In this document: positions 36,244 to 49,385 of the stretch, piece after piece
How positions within the stretch are numbered: the first letter of the stretch is position 1
Layout: every line of letters starts with the position of its first letter
Assembly (NCBI GenBank): GCA_943704525.1
Contig: CALSCQ010001194.1
Location: 1-64,000 of the forward strand
Length of the DNA: 64,000 nucleotides
DNA from: Pigoraptor vietnamica
Lineage: Eukaryota > Opisthokonta > Filasterea
Reading direction: 5' to 3'
Translations under genes and position numbers: made by a program
Notes under the pieces: model-generated
What the model saw: the letters and a program-made list of their open reading frames with translations, nothing else
Told to the model about the DNA's origin: nothing
The model's database searches: none

Positions 36244-39200
36244 AAGGACAAAGTACGTAAGCGTGCGGAAGAGGCAGATGAGCCCCACGAGCACCCACAG
36301 GTACGTCCACTTGCTGAGCGGTGCCGAGTCGGAGCCAAAGATGTACGACATGATGGGCTGCCCCTGCGGGACGTCGCCGTACTGGTTGGTCACCTGCGCC
36401 GCGAGGCCGTAGTGCAGGTAGCTCGCGTGGTACACCCAGCGTAGCCACACGGGCAGATTCGGATAGGTGACGTAGAACCCGCTGAACGCAATCGACATGC
36501 CGTTGATGAATGTCGACATGACCATCGCGACCTCGATCGACGACGCGATCGACGAGATGAACTGGATCGTCGAGCAACCGCAGAGGATCACGAGGACGGA
36601 CGTGAGCAGGAAGAAGGGGTACGTCTCGCTGCGGAAGCCCACGAGGCCAAAGAGGATGGACGAGAAGACGGCGCCCGATATGGCGAAGAGGGGGGTGTCC
36701 ACGACGAATTTGGCAAGCGCGAAGGAGGACGCGCGGTACATGCCGCTCTGGCGCTCGTGCGAGAAGATGCGGCGGAACAGGATCACTGCGTGCGCAGCCG
36801 AGGGGGCTCAGTGGGTCAGCAAGCACTGCGATAACACGAAAACGCTGAGAGCCCCAGTGCAACACTCACGGCTGGGCGTCGATGAGAAGGTCATGAGGGC
36901 GAGGTAGAGCGTGCAGAAGAAGAGCGCGTTGAGCTGCGACGGCGAGCAGACGGCGGTCAGTGGTCAGCGGCCCTTTGCAAATCGGCGACGTCAATTGACA
37001 TTCACATACGGCTTGGTCGCCTACCTGATTCATGTAATAACCGAGGGGATTCGCGGGGTCCAGGTGCTCGGACGTCCACAGGCTGCCCATAATGCACGAG
37101 AACACCGTCGCCTGCGCCGCGTGGGGAAGGAGGCCGTCAGCAACGAACGTGACACACGCAGCACAGACGACTGATTCAGTTGAGGTCATGGAAGGAAACA
37201 AGGCCATGCGATTGCCAATAGGCTGTGTGGTGTATGTTATGCGCACGTGCCTGGAACAGTTGCGTCCAAAAGAGCTTGGGGTTGCGGAGATTGCTGCGGA
37301 ATTCGCGGCTGATGAGCGTCGTCGTCTGGTTGAAGAAGTCGCTCGCGTACTCGCGATAGAACGCGGGGTCCGGGGGCCCCGACAGACCACCGCGGCCCGT
37401 TTCAATGTCCTTCGTAAACAAAGCCGGTGGATGCGTCAGACGACGCACAAGTGCACAAGCAAACAGCGAGTGTCACGAGTAGAAAAGAGGGAGATGAATT
37501 ATGGACGAACTTCACAGACGGGAGAGAGAACAGGGACGCACCTCAATCTCCTTGAGTGTGGCCACTGCCTGCGGCGTCGCGAGGTAGAGGTTGTTCATGT
37601 GAATCGCCGCTTCAGTCCCGCCTTGTATCACGTCGACTGCTCAGCGCACACCAGAGTTAACAAATGCTGTAACACGCGCGGCCATAACCACAGGACAGCC
37701 GCAGAGATGGCGCCACACACCCCAGTAGTCCGCAGGATTCGTGTGCGCGTCGCAAAACGTGTTCGTCGAGCGCTCAATGAAGGGCACCGCGTTGAGAGCG
37801 TCACCGAACCAAACGGTCCGACCCTCGCTTAGCAGCAGCAGCTTGTCGAAGAGCTTGTAGATATTCTGTGGGTGTGGGGCTTTGCATTGAGTGTCTCTCC
37901 AGAGTGCAAACACGTACTTCGAGAAAGAGCGTGTGCGAGTGTTTGTGTGTAACGCGCTTAGTGCAGACCCTCGACGAGTAGAGCGGTTTGCGTGTTAACG
38001 TGTTGCGCGCTCACACCGAGCATGGCCCGTGAGTGTGAGTGGGATTGCATGTCACGTGCGTGCACTCACCGAGCGCGGCTGGTGAATCGAGTAGATGATC
38101 GTGCGCGCGCCTTCCCTCGCGAGCTCGCTAATAAGCTCCACGATGCTGAGGGCAGTCTTCGCGTCGAGTCCTAAGGTCGTAAACAGTCGAGTGGTCAGCG
38201 ACACAAAACGTGAATTTTTAGGCGTTGCAATGGAAAATATCACTGGGGACCCACCCGTCGTCGGTTCGTCAAGAAAGAGAATCGATGGACTGCGCGTCAG
38301 ACCAGAGAATAGTTAGCGGAGTGGGCGAGTGTACGTGTGGGGAATTGCATGTGCACGTGCAAATTCGCGCGTGGAGCATGGCACGTGCCTTGTAATGAGT
38401 TCCACTCCGATGCTGACGCGCTTGCGTTCGCCGCCAGACAGTCCGCGCGTGTCGTCGGTACCGATGAGCGTCCTGACCGCCTTCTCGAGTTTGAGATCGG
38501 CGATGACTTCGCGGACCTGCATGCAGTAACGAGGCCGTTAGAATCTCTAACGGATGTACGTGCAGACAACTTCGGCGTGTGTAGAAGAAAAAAGCAGTGC
38601 GCGGGCAACTCTAGACAAAAGAGCAGTGCGCAGGCCACAACTCACCCGGCGGCGCTTGATCTCGTTGGGCATGGCGGACGAGAGCCTCAGCTGGGCAGTG
38701 TACCTGGCACACGCAGTCATCCAATCCATGAGATCGTATTGCAATTTGTAACACCCACAGAGCGTAGCAACAAACGTCGACTCACATGAGCGTTTCCTCC
38801 ACAGTGAGTGTGCCGATGAGCGTGTCGTCCTGCGTCACATAGCTGCGCGAGGATTTGTCAGCGGTCCCATGCTTCGGCTGCAACAACGACAACCGCCAAC
38901 TATCTTCTGCTCACACTCACCCAGAAAGGCGCTTGAAGAGGGCATTTCGAGGGTGTCCGTTCACGAGAATGCTGCCGCCGACATGTCCCTCGTGCTTCCT
39001 GTTCGCGAGGACGTCCAGCAGCGTCGACTTGCCGGCGCCACTCCCTCCCATGATAGCGAGTGTCTCGCCAGGCCGAACGATGCCTGCCGATCCAAAGCAA
39101 GGGCCATCAGATTCCTACAAGTCCTCGTCCATTACGACGCAAGTTCAACAACGTCGAAGCACTGCGCTTACCGAACACATTATGCAACAGCCGCTTCGGC

Positions 39201-39391
39201 TCGGGCTTGCCCCCGCAGAGACGCTTCACAATGTTCGTGGACGGCTCCAAATCATAAGTAACGTTGTGGAAGGAAAACACCGTCTCGACGTTTGCTAGCG
39301 ACGGGCGCACTTCGAAGGAGACGCGTGCCTCGGCCGTTTTGATGAGGAGACTTGTGTGTTCGTTGGGGCCGTCCTCGCCCGGCGGCGCCAT
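36217..39391 (-). CDS. ABCG (white/WBC-type) half-transporter
   Basis: Thirteen exons on the minus strand: 39391-39172, 39083-38921, 38842-38786, 38703-38646, 38516-38389, 38289-38255, 38170-38070, 37865-37721, 37636-37542, 37409-37251, 37111-37025, 36933-36870 and 36785-36217, giving 626 residues. The N-terminal ATPase has Walker [10 protein letters not shown], signature LSGGERKR and Walker [15 protein letters not shown]-loop YSIHQPRS follows. The C-terminal half carries about six membrane helices (e.g. [25 protein letters not shown]) with the ABCG-type YYMNQ/FRRIF linker. Domain order (ATPase first) and length are typical of ABCG half-transporters, which dimerise to export lipids, sterols or xenobiotics. 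Two introns (38388-38290 and 37250-37112) have GC donors forced by [14 protein letters not shown] and [13 protein letters not shown]. The substrate is unknown. Confidence 0.93.
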
Positions 39392-39803
39392 TCTTGAGCA
39401 CGTCGATCTGCGATTACAGTGTATCGCAGAACCAGGAATCAAATCGCTGTGAAACAGCAACATGTAGCATGCAACAGGGAGTCCGATCGCGCTTATATGC
39501 AGCCGGGTTCTAGTGTGGGCGAGATGGTTTTCGTTGACTGGCGCAAGAGACTCGCGCTGCCAAATTGAGGGTAACCGCCCAGCCAATCAGAAAAGGGTAG
39601 GTTCCCAAATATGGCCATAACGACTCAGAAAATCTAAAACGAGTATTTCTTGACCCGCACGTGTGCACCATAAATAGCACTCGCTGGGAGCAATTTCTTC
39701 CCCACAACCGAAGCACGTGTGTGTGCAAGCCCACTCACTCAGTAGACTCCAAGGCCGCTAGCAAGCAAACGGCTCCAATAGTCCGACTCGCTTGTGACAC
39801 TGT
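39392..39803. other. Gap between ABCG start and TOPORS 3' end
   Basis: Upstream region of the ABCG gene on the minus strand. Slightly AT-richer than the genes. No feature recognised. Confidence 0.55.
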
Positions 39804-42612
39804 TCACGGGGCGTGCTTTGCGCGCTGCCGTGCCTCGAAAGCGCGTTGCTCTTTGGCGATGCGTTCCCGTAGCAGCGACGCCAGATCGACGGTCACTGTG
39901 GCGCTCCCCGAAGCCTCGGCCGGCATCTTGCCCTTACGATCGGCTGTTGGGGGTCCGGACGGCACATTGGGCCCAAAAATAGCGACAGAGGCAAGTGGGG
40001 GCGGCGATTGACCGTCCCCGGGCGCGCGCAACTCGTCTCCAAATACCGACGCACTACCGCCAACGGACTCGCTACGGCGCCCCACGACACTTTCGCCAAG
40101 CGCCCGTCGATGCGGTGAATCGCGGCCATCACCGCGCTCATCACGGCGCTTGTGATCTCTCGATCGGTGGCGATCTCTCCGTTCAGAGCGGCGCCGCGAA
40201 CGAGAGCGGGAACGCCGATGTGAGCGCGACCGAGACCGCGAGCGTGAGCGATGCCCCGACCGAGACCGCGAGCGCGCGCGATGCCGCGACCGAGAGCGAG
40301 AACGTGCGCTTGTGAGTGATCGTGATCGGGACTTCGAATTCGATCGACTATGGGAGCGGCGACGATGCGAGCGGGAACCTCGAGAGTGCGAGCGCGAACG
40401 CCGCCGACTGCTTCGACGCGAAGGCGATCGTCTTGCACGCGACGGCCGCCGCGCACCATCCGAATTTCCCGACGAGCGTAACCCAGAACCGACCGTTTGT
40501 CGCACGTGCGGCGAAGACCCAATGTCAACGGGGCCGCTAACGTTCCGCTGGCGACCGCCAAGCACAAGCGTCGACTCACGCGCCACGGGTCGCTCCGACC
40601 GCTCCATCTCTTCTTCGGAATCGCCCGCCGACGCATCGTCCACGCGCGCCACTAGCTCTGGATGCGTTTCCACTAAGTGTTCGACGTCGTTCTCGTCAAA
40701 AACAAGCTCCGAGATGAGCGCCGCACGCCTTCGTGCATCGTCTGAGGCGCGCTCGCCCGCAGCAACGACAGGGAGAGGGGTCTCTGAAGGGCCGGCGCGC
40801 GCAATCGCATCACTTTCAGACTCCCATCGCGTCCCACGTGGCCGGCGCTCACTTGGACCAGCCTCGTACGCAACCGCCACCTGCACAAAATGTGCTTCTT
40901 TTAATCAGCGCGCGTACGAAAAAGAGACAATGAAGAACGCGCCGGGCAAAATACAGGCTGTGGAATACACTGTACGGACACAACGCATGCAGCGACAGGC
41001 CACGCACCGGAGCAGGCTCTCGTGCGGCCGCCGTTGCTGTGCCCGCAACCGGGGGCAATCCGTCGTATTGCACGTTCGCGTCGTACGCGACCATGTCGTA
41101 CGGCGACCGCGCGAAGCTCACGAGTTCGTGCACGAAGTGGTCGGTGCGGCGGAAGAGAAACGGACGCATGAGCGAGAGAAATTCGTCAGACTGCACTTCG
41201 ACCCTGCGCGACACCGTGTGGTCAGGGACACGCGAGCAAGGCACAGCAAGTAGAAGAATATTCCACTCGCACGCACGTACACCCTTGTGCTGTGACGAAA
41301 CAACAGTCATGCCACAAGACAATGTCGAATCCAGCTAAGATAATAGTAGACGCGTCCACCGATACAGAAATGCACGCAGCAGACGCATTCACCAGCACAG
41401 GCGCCCTGCACACACGACGCACCTCCGCAAGAGCGTGAGAATGTACTTGCTCAAAAAGTCAACGTGATCGGGGCCGACGAGGACCGTCAGTTCGCGACGC
41501 AGCCACGGCGACAGGCGCTCGCTCGCAGAGGGGTCCGAACGAAACGTCTCCGGTCCTAAGCACACGATTGCACGCAGGGGCTTAATACACCCACAGAACG
41601 GAATATATGGGGACACAGTCACTGAACACGGAGCACTCTTCAACTCACCGATGTCCCGGAAACGTGAAAGGCGATTAGAGCCCATGTGCTTGGCGCGTGC
41701 TCCGACGACGTACACATCCCTGCGTAGAAAACACCCCCGGGTAAGACACGACAACGGGCATTGACAGACGACGATACAGGAACAACCCAACGAGAGTGAC
41801 GAAGAGAGTGCGAGAGAGGAAGTATTGGGCGGTCGACAGACAATTGTCCGCGAACAAAAGCACGCTATATCGCGATTGATACCTTCGGCGTTCGATGGAG
41901 GCTGCGACACGCGGGCTCAGCGAAGCTCCCCACAAACTCCGAAGATCGGCGGCCCTGCGGCGGTTTGGTTGCGTGCTGCGGTACCTAAAGCTGCATGTGG
42001 CCGCGATAGTGTCAAGAATGTTCGTCGCGAGAACGAAATCTCAATGAGCACGCAATGCTCACCTGCGGTCCGACGACTGGCCATCATGCCGTTGTGGAGG
42101 CTCATCCTCGAATCGTATCTGCACGGGCGATCGAAGATTAATGTCACGACGGCAAAGCGGAACAGCGCTGCTGTTACCCATAGGATCATCACCCACAAGT
42201 TGGAAATCGCGCTCGGAGCGAATGCTGTGGATGAGGTTCTGGATCGTCGCCTTGCAGAGAGGGCACGTGCGTGAGACGTCCGACCATTGTAGAATGCAGT
42301 CGAAGCAAAATCCGTGAAAGCAGGGGTCGACGAGCGTCCTGTTCCACGGGCAGTTAGTATCATTAGGAGTTAAATGTCCTCAGGCAAACACACAACGACA
42401 CCGCTTTCGCTCATGTACCTGTTATTGAAGCTGTTTAAGCACACGGCGCACCGGTCGCTCTTGCCTTCGTCCGAGAGGGGACTCGCTGCACATTTACACA
42501 AGCACGTCATGCCGTTGAGATTGACGGACAGCCGCGCTGTTATATGAAGTATGCATGCGAAACTATCGTCCCCCTCCATGTCCACAAGCGACTCACCATG
42601 TCCCTGTTCCAT
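39804..42612 (-). CDS. TOPORS: TOPORS-type RING E3 ligase with RS domain
   Basis: N-terminal RING finger: CAVCLNSFNNR, then LVDPCFHGFCFDCILQW, then CPLCKATIQNLIHSIRSERD. This closely follows TOPORS, a dual ubiquitin/SUMO E3 ligase of topoisomerase I and p53 (human form CPICLDRF ... CLHKFCFRCVQEW ... CPLCKQPF ... IFHSVRAEDDF). Two more TOPORS blocks follow: RTFRSDPSASERLSPWLRRE with LTVLVG after it, and MRPFLFRRTDHFVHELVSFA with RSPYDM after it. The last long exon is an Arg/Ser domain (RSRSRSRHRARSRSRSG), typical of nuclear speckle proteins. The first exon is short: ATG at 42612, MEQGH, then a donor gtgagtc; the next exon starts at an acceptor near 42480. The C-terminus is SATVTVDLASLLRERIAKEQ, likely helical. 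I did not pin every internal exon. Confidence 0.9.
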
Positions 42613-43088
42613 GCTTGTGGCGCAGCGTTCTGCATTCTCAGTCGCACAAAAGTGCTCTTTTTGCCAGGGTGGTCGTCATGTTGTCGTCGTAGCTGACGCG
42701 GGTGCGACGGGTGTAACAGCACAAAGAGCTGTTGGTAACAGCACGTGACGAGCGTTCAAAAAAAAAAATTTCAAACTATCTTCGTACGATCTGCATTCAC
42801 TTGATTTTTTCTATGGGTTCACTACGACACCTTCCTTTGTAATATTTTATTTATTTAGCTCCTAAATACTACTGTTCATGAACTTTATTTAAATTTAAAA
42901 ATTCAAATTAAGTAGAAAATGACACCGAACCGCAACATGCCGCCTGACACACTTTTCTTATCGCGAAGAAAACCCATAAAAAAAGGGTTGGTGGCTTTTC
43001 GTCGCACGTGCGCACTTTGGTGGTCTTCCTTCACTCTCTCCGAGCGCGCTGAGAGCGAAAGAAGAGGACGTTTCGAAAGGAGGGCCTA
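42613..43088. other. AT-rich divergent promoter region between TOPORS and CSRNP genes
   Basis: Between divergent genes. The stretch 42755-42960 is clearly AT-rich (tttatttaaatttaaaaattcaaat), in sharp contrast with the flanks. Likely nucleosome-poor promoter DNA; no coding potential. Confidence 0.6.
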
Positions 43089-44952
43089 ATGGGCACTTCC
43101 AGCGGCGCCGGCCGCTTGCCGCGGCGCGCACAACTGGCCCCGTCACCGGAGCAGAAGGCAGGCAAGGGGAAGAGCCCGCTGCCGCCGCCAAAGCCCATTC
43201 CGCACCACGTACTCGAGTGCACGGGCGTGCGCTTGGCGGATGTCCGCCGTTGCGGTTCGGCAGAGATGGCCTGCGCCACGTCTGAAGCGGCTGGAAGCGT
43301 CCCGACAACGCCGCGCAGCGCTTTGAAGAAGAAGCTTGCCGAAGGCGGGTCTTGCCCGTCGACGGAGCACCGGCGGTCTGTGAAGTTCGGACAGGTGGAC
43401 GTACAGCACTATCCCACGGTCCTCGGGGTGAGAATCGCTAGCCGATACTTTCTTCCGCTTATCATTTACGTTCTTGCGCTCACATTCCGTATTCGTGTCC
43501 CATACGTGCGTCTATGTCTGTGTCCGTGCGCGTGTGTGTGTGCAGGGGAGCTGCGGAGTCCCGTCGTTCGGCGGCATGCCCATTGGCCTTGGGTGGGATG
43601 CGGAGGACCGCCTCATGTTCGCCACGATCGAAAACTACGAAAGCATCCGCGGATATCGCTGCAACTCGAAATTCTATTCGCCGGTGAGGGAGTCTCGAAG
43701 AACGTCAACGCCAATGCATTTCCTCGCACTGCGTCGTGCCGTGTATTCTCATGTTGGACCTCGAACCGATCGCCTGTCGCCTCCTTCACACGCAGCTGAC
43801 AACTCACGCGCGGACGGCACTCCTATCGAAGCTCGGCATTGAGGAAGCGGACTGGAATAAGGAGGAGGCGATGCTCAAGTTTGTGCGGCGCATACGACAG
43901 AAGGTCGGGTGCACGTGCAAGCCCGCCGAGGGCGAAGTGCCCGACTCGTGCTGCTCGTCCGGCTGCCTCTGCGTTGAGAACGGCATCATTTGCCACGAGG
44001 ATGCGTGCGGTTGCCTCGGGCATGGGTGAGGGGAAAGCGCCGTTCTTGCAATTGCGCATGTGTAGCTTGTGGCTCCGCTGTGGGCGTACTTTTGGGCTTC
44101 GTCCCATTCTCTCCGAGCGCACTGGCATCAGTGCGTTTCGTGTGAAGCGATGCTGATAGCCGCGACGGTTATTGCCACTGCAGATGCGGCAATCCCTTGG
44201 GGTGCCACAAGTTCGATCCCGCGACGATGCAAGAATTCTGGAGGCAGCATCTCCCGCGTCTCAACGCCGCGCACGCTAAGGCATCCGCTGAAAAGGCGCC
44301 AGCGCAGCCGCTGAACCAAGGCGATGCCACCGCCCAAGAGAAGCAGCCCGCCGCGCGGAGGCTGGACTTCTCCGACGCTGGTCCCTCTGACGCGCACGCG
44401 TCGTCCTCGTCGCCGGGAACGTCCATGTCGCGCGCCGTATCCGCGGCCTTTGCGGCGGTCGCGGCCGAGTCGATGCAGATTGTACAACAGCAAGATCACC
44501 TCGTGCAGCACGCGCAGATTGCCTCGCGCGCGGTGCGTCGAGGGCCGCCGCGCGCATGCCGTGACGCTGCCATGCGTGCACTCGCGGACGCCAAGGCACT
44601 AGAACAGCAGCGCGCGGCCAATCGCGCGGCTGCGTTGCGTGCTGCCCGTGGTGAAGACGAGGCGGAAGAGGAGGAGTCGACCACGTCGTCGTCGGCGTCG
44701 GACGACGAGGGCGTGCGCTGCAAGCGAAAGCTGTTTGCTGAGAGCGACGATAGCGATGGCACGGCGGACGAGCCACCCCGCGTGCCCGGAAAGAAGGTGT
44801 CTGGTCGCAGCTCGTCGCTGTCGAGTGTCGCTGCAGTGCCGCGCGGTGTTGCGGATGGGCGCGTTTCGAAAGCGAAGGGCAAGGCGGCAGCGGTTGGGAA
44901 GGGCGCGGGAGCGAAGAAGAGTGCCACGAAGGCATCGAATGGACGGAGATGA
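43089..44952 (+). CDS. CSRNP-type cysteine/serine-rich nuclear protein
   Basis: Four exons: 43089-43427, 43546-43683, 43796-44025 and 44184-44952, giving 491 residues. It follows the CSRNP (AXUD1) N-terminal domain layout. A phosphorylation-like SALKKK segment precedes EHRRSVKFGQVDVQHYPTVL, then GGSCGVPSFGGMPIGLGWD. The cysteine cluster is GCTCKPAEGEVPDSCCSSG, with CLCVENGIICHEDACGCLGH and CGNPLGCHKFDPATMQEFW after it. Family members are nuclear, DNA-binding transcription activators in animals; shorter relatives occur in other eukaryotes. The C-terminal half is low-complexity: Ala/Gln-rich, then acidic-serine (EEEESTTSSSASDDEGVRCK) and a Lys/Ala tail, suggesting disorder. The metal-binding role of the cysteines is inferred. 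Confidence 0.85.
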
Positions 44953-45431
44953 GACGATGGGTTCTGCCCTCCGCGTCGTCGATTGCTGCGTTTGCGACAT
45001 ATTCTATTCTATTTGGTCTTTCTCTTTCTGTCAATGCCGCTGTCGTTGGTGGAATTGCGGCGCCGGTTTGTAGCCGTCGCGCGACGATTCTTTCTCTTCG
45101 AATTGCACACGATACTAAATTTTGTTGCCTTCCCTTGATTTTTTATGGTTGGCTGAGTGGGCTTCTTCTAAAATACGACATGCTTCCTGTAGCGTGATCA
45201 TTGTGTTTTCCGCTTGATTGACGACAACCGAGAAGTAAATTTTTACGCTGCGTGCGTGTGAGAATAGTGGCAGCATTGTTTTTGTATTTTGCGACGCAAA
45301 AAGCAACGCACGCACGCAAAACACGCAACGACGAGGCCACTTTTTCGTTGGCCAGGCCAGAACAGTCGCGTCTCAGTGATGAACGTCGACCCCACTACCA
45401 GACCAGAGACACTGAGGAGTGCCGGCCTCGC
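44953..45431. other. Convergent gap between CSRNP and HAL genes
   Basis: 3' flanks of two convergent genes. Nothing further recognised. Confidence 0.6.
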
Positions 45432-48400
45432 TCAGCTGATGGAGAGGTGCGAGAGATTGACGTCCAGATGGGGCGCAACGGCCTCCCAAATGCGACCATC
45501 CTTCACGAGCTTCACAGCCTGCGCGTCCGAATTATTAAATTGAATGAAAGCGATACTGTTAGATGAGCACAGTCGCCGATACATTTGGAAGAGCTGGATG
45601 ATTGTGAAGTGCGCAATTCGGAAAGGCAAAGGAAAAAAAAAAAAAAAGGGAACAACGTACCGCCTCGATGTCCGGTGCCATGAAGCGATCCTTGTCGTAC
45701 GCGGGGACGACGGAGCGCACAAGTGCGTGCACCGCCTCGAGCGCCGCCGTTGTCTTCATCGGCCGGTGAAATTCGAGGCCCTGGCAGGCGCACAGCAGCT
45801 CAATGGCAATCACCTGCAGAATGGAGCAAAGTGGCCTCGGTTCAGGGTGTGCTGTGCTCCCGGTAACACATAACGGCGGCTGTCTCAATGCTGCGGACCA
45901 TGAGTTGCGACTTCGAGATAATGCAAGGAGTGCAGCAGGTAGGAAATACACACATTGTCAATTGGCCCCGACAAAAGAAGAAATCAGTTGCGAGGGTTGA
46001 GACCAAAGAAACAAGAGCATGTGAAACAGGAACAACACAGCGACGAGCTCCGCGTACGCACCGTTTCCACGTGCTCGACGACCTCGAGCGCCTTGCGCGC
46101 CGCAAAGCCGCCCATGCTCACGTGATCCTCCTTGGCGGCGGACGTCGATTGCGAGTCCACTGATGACGGGTGGCAGAGGACCTACGGCAGCGACGCGGAC
46201 AACAATTTGTCACGCGAAACATTATGGTCACACGGACGTATGAATACTGGATATAGGACTGAACGAGCTCCAGCAAAGAGGCTTCAATTCCGTACAGCCG
46301 GTCCGTCCACAACACAGTTCTAGCAAAAGCGAGGACGGACTACGCACCTTGTTTTCCGAGACGAGCGCCGCGGCCGTGCAGTGGGCAATCATGAAGCCAG
46401 AGTGCAAGCCGCCCTCCTTCACGAGAAACGCCGGCAGTCCGCTCAGCGAGTGGTTCAACATGCGCTCAATGCGCCGTTCGCTCATGCTGGCGACCTCGTG
46501 CGCGCCTGGGGCGATGAGCGAGGAGAAATGATGGGAGTGAGTGAGTGGTTGTGATCTTATGACAGAAGGCAGGTGGAAAGCACACGCCGCAAGGGGATTG
46601 CGCTCACCGATTGCAAGGAAGTCGCACGCCTTTGCCTGCGATGCGCAGTTGCGTTGCCAAGGGTTAGAGTAGGTCTTGGCAGGGAAAGAAATCGAGCCGG
46701 AGAGAGTGAAGGCACAACAACAGTTGGCAGCCGTGCCACTCACAATGTATTCTCCGTGAAAGTTGCCGCCGGAGAGCGTCTCGCGCGTGTCGGAAAAGAC
46801 CATCGGATTGTCTGTTACGACGCAGCGGACAAAACCAGAATCAGAACCGTACTCAGGGCCAGCAGTGAGAGGGCGAAGAGGAGACCAACAAGTGTAGAGA
46901 GAGAATTGACTCATCCCCACCGGTTCCACTGTTGATTTCGGTCGTCACGAGCTTGCGCACGAACCCAAGAGTGTCTGCGGCAACGCCGTGTACCTGTAGC
47001 ATGTGCATTCGCAACAATGGGTCAATGCTGTGGTCTCCCTCTGACCACGCTTCAAAGGATTAAGCGCACTATGAAACGCGAAATAGGCCGCGTTGATAGT
47101 TCCCTACGAAGTGAACGAACGACCACTAGCGTCGCCAACCATGTCGCAACACGCACCTGGGGAATGCAGCGGAGCGTGTACGAATCCTGCACGCGGCTGC
47201 AATTCTTGTGGCTCGTGTAGATTTCCGACGGATGCGATGGCATGTGCAGCAGTGCGCGCAGGCGAGAGGCGCACTCGAGCTGGCCGGGATGGGGCCGCGC
47301 CGCGTGGATCTGCAACGAAAAGCAATTAGCCCACTGACGCGCATAGCATTGCCAGAAAAAATAAAAACAGACCAATTAAATAGATGGCCTCAATTACCCC
47401 TCCCCCCCCCCCCCCCCCCTCTCCATTTTTTTTGACAGATGCATTACACGGCGGCAAACAGCGGCGCTGGTCCCTCCCGACTCACCCTGCTGTCGAATGC
47501 CTTGAACGTCCCCATGAGGACTTCGAGGGTGAGCGCGGCAATGACGTCGGCCTGCTTCACGGCCATCGTCGCACGCACGAGCGCCTCGGAGCCAAGCGCA
47601 GCCATGAACTGAGTGCCGTTGATCATCGCCAGGCCTGCAGATTGATTGCGAGTGTGAGAATGAATGTGTGCATGAAAAGCGAGTGAGTAGATGTGGCGCG
47701 TGTGCGTGTGTGTGTGTGTGTTTGAGTTGGAGAACACCTCTCAAAAGACCCTCCCACGTTCATCGCACATCCGCATATCGACACATGCGCACACACGCCG
47801 ACGACGAACCTTCTTTGGCGCCCAGCACTACAGGCTCAAGACCGTGCTTGGCGAGCACCTGGAACACACGTGTACGCACAGCGTGAGGAATGCACACGGA
47901 AAAGACGGTTACGACACACGGTGCGTTGTATCAAGCCCAACCTCGGCCGCCTCCCCATACGCCTTCTCCGTCGGGTCCCACATCTTGCCAATGCCAATAA
48001 GCCTGCAGCCAGCGCATGTGAACCAATGCATGCACAAGCGCCTTTCTCGAACAGACTTCAACGACAACCCACGCGCGCACATACAAAAGCACGGATCGCG
48101 CTCTTTCAGCACACATACTTACCCCAGCGCGAGATGGGAGAGGGGAGCAAGGTCTCCCGAAGCGCCGACGGTGCCCTTGGAGGGCACAAAGGAGAGACAC
48201 GACTTGTTGAAAGCGCCAATCATGCGACGCACATTCACGGGCGAAATGCCGCTGGGATCAGACGGGGGAGAAGGCAGAGAATGAGAGAAGGACAGCGACA
48301 GTAGAGAAGAGATATCGCATCAGCTTGAACCATAGACGTGTCCATGTGAAGGAGAAAGCGAAGGAGAGCAAGACGGAAGCGCATACACGACGGGCAGCAA

Positions 48401-49385
48401 GACACATGCGAGTAGCTTGGTACCAAGTTACTACCTCAAATCCCCTGTCAAACAATGCCAATACTTATGCAAGTAAAAAGTTAGTACCTAAAGCCCTTCG
48501 CAAACACGTTGATGCGAAGCGCGAGGAGCATGCGCGTGCGCGACACCGAGAGGGGCTCGCCGATGCCAGCAGCGTGCGACTCGATCAGATTGACCTGCAG
48601 TTCGCACAGCTTGTCGCCCGTGATGCGCGTCGTGGCAAAGTAGCCAAAGCCTACGAATTTCGCGCGTTTGAGCCACATTGTTTTGTTGGCGTGCATGTGC
48701 ACGTGGCTGTGTGCGCAGCGTGCGTTGTATATATGGGTATGTGTGCGTCGTGAACGTGGGGGCTCTATTGCGCATTTGCGCATGTGCGTGTGTGTTGTAC
48801 ATGTGCGTGCGGTGTTGTTGTGTGCGGCAATTGAAGGCCGTGTCGCCAGTGTGCATTTGTGCGAACATGACAAGTATTCAAAAACCAGAAATAGCGACCA
48901 CGCACCGGTGTTGATGCCATAGACGGGGTCTCCCTTCTTCACAATATCGTCAATAACTTCGCGGCTGGCGCGAACTCGCTGAGGTCCGGTTATAAGCAAC
49001 CATGCACACGCACACACACACCACGCACAACACAGGTATTGCAAACCAACCTCCCACGCTTCCTCCGTCAGGTCAATGTCTGTCTCCCCGTGACTGCGAC
49101 AGGAGTGAAATATTCATGGTCATCCATCCATTCACTAGAAAACAGAAGCCGCCAGTGCTTGAGCAAATTAAGGGGGTGTGGGGGTGTCGGTAGGACTTTG
49201 AATCTCCGGTGAGAGAGGCCAAAGAAAACACGCCGCAATGCGTGACCGAGTTACAACCACATAAGCGCACTACAACGCAAGCGGTGCAAGGTCAAATTGG
49301 ACCTCTCAGCCCTCACTGACCTCAGCATCACGAGGTCTTCGGGCGTGAGCGAAGCGCCGTCCAGGCGATACACTTTGCGCGCCAT
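45432..49385 (-). CDS. HAL: Histidine ammonia-lyase
   Basis: Catalyses L-histidine to urocanate plus ammonia, the first step of histidine catabolism. About 13 exons on the minus strand. It matches animal HAL along its length: [54 protein letters not shown], in which the ASG tripeptide forms the MIO cofactor; [77 protein letters not shown]; and [11 protein letters not shown] near the end. The active-site Tyr (YGINTG) and ASG triad are intact. The start [20 protein letters not shown] lacks the animal N-terminal regulatory extension and fits the shorter form. The C-terminus (LSHLSIS) is brief. HAL rather than PAL: the Phe-specific residue patterns are absent and the HAL match is denser. Confidence 0.93.
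47402..47419. repeat. Poly-C tract in HAL intron
   Basis: Run of about 18 C near a 3' splice site on the opposite strand; appears as poly-G on the HAL sense strand. Confidence 0.85.

Noticed and set aside
45432-49385. Phenylalanine ammonia-lyase as the identity of the MIO enzyme
   Set aside because: The block-by-block match is closest to animal histidine ammonia-lyase, including the region near [18 protein letters not shown] and the end [11 protein letters not shown].
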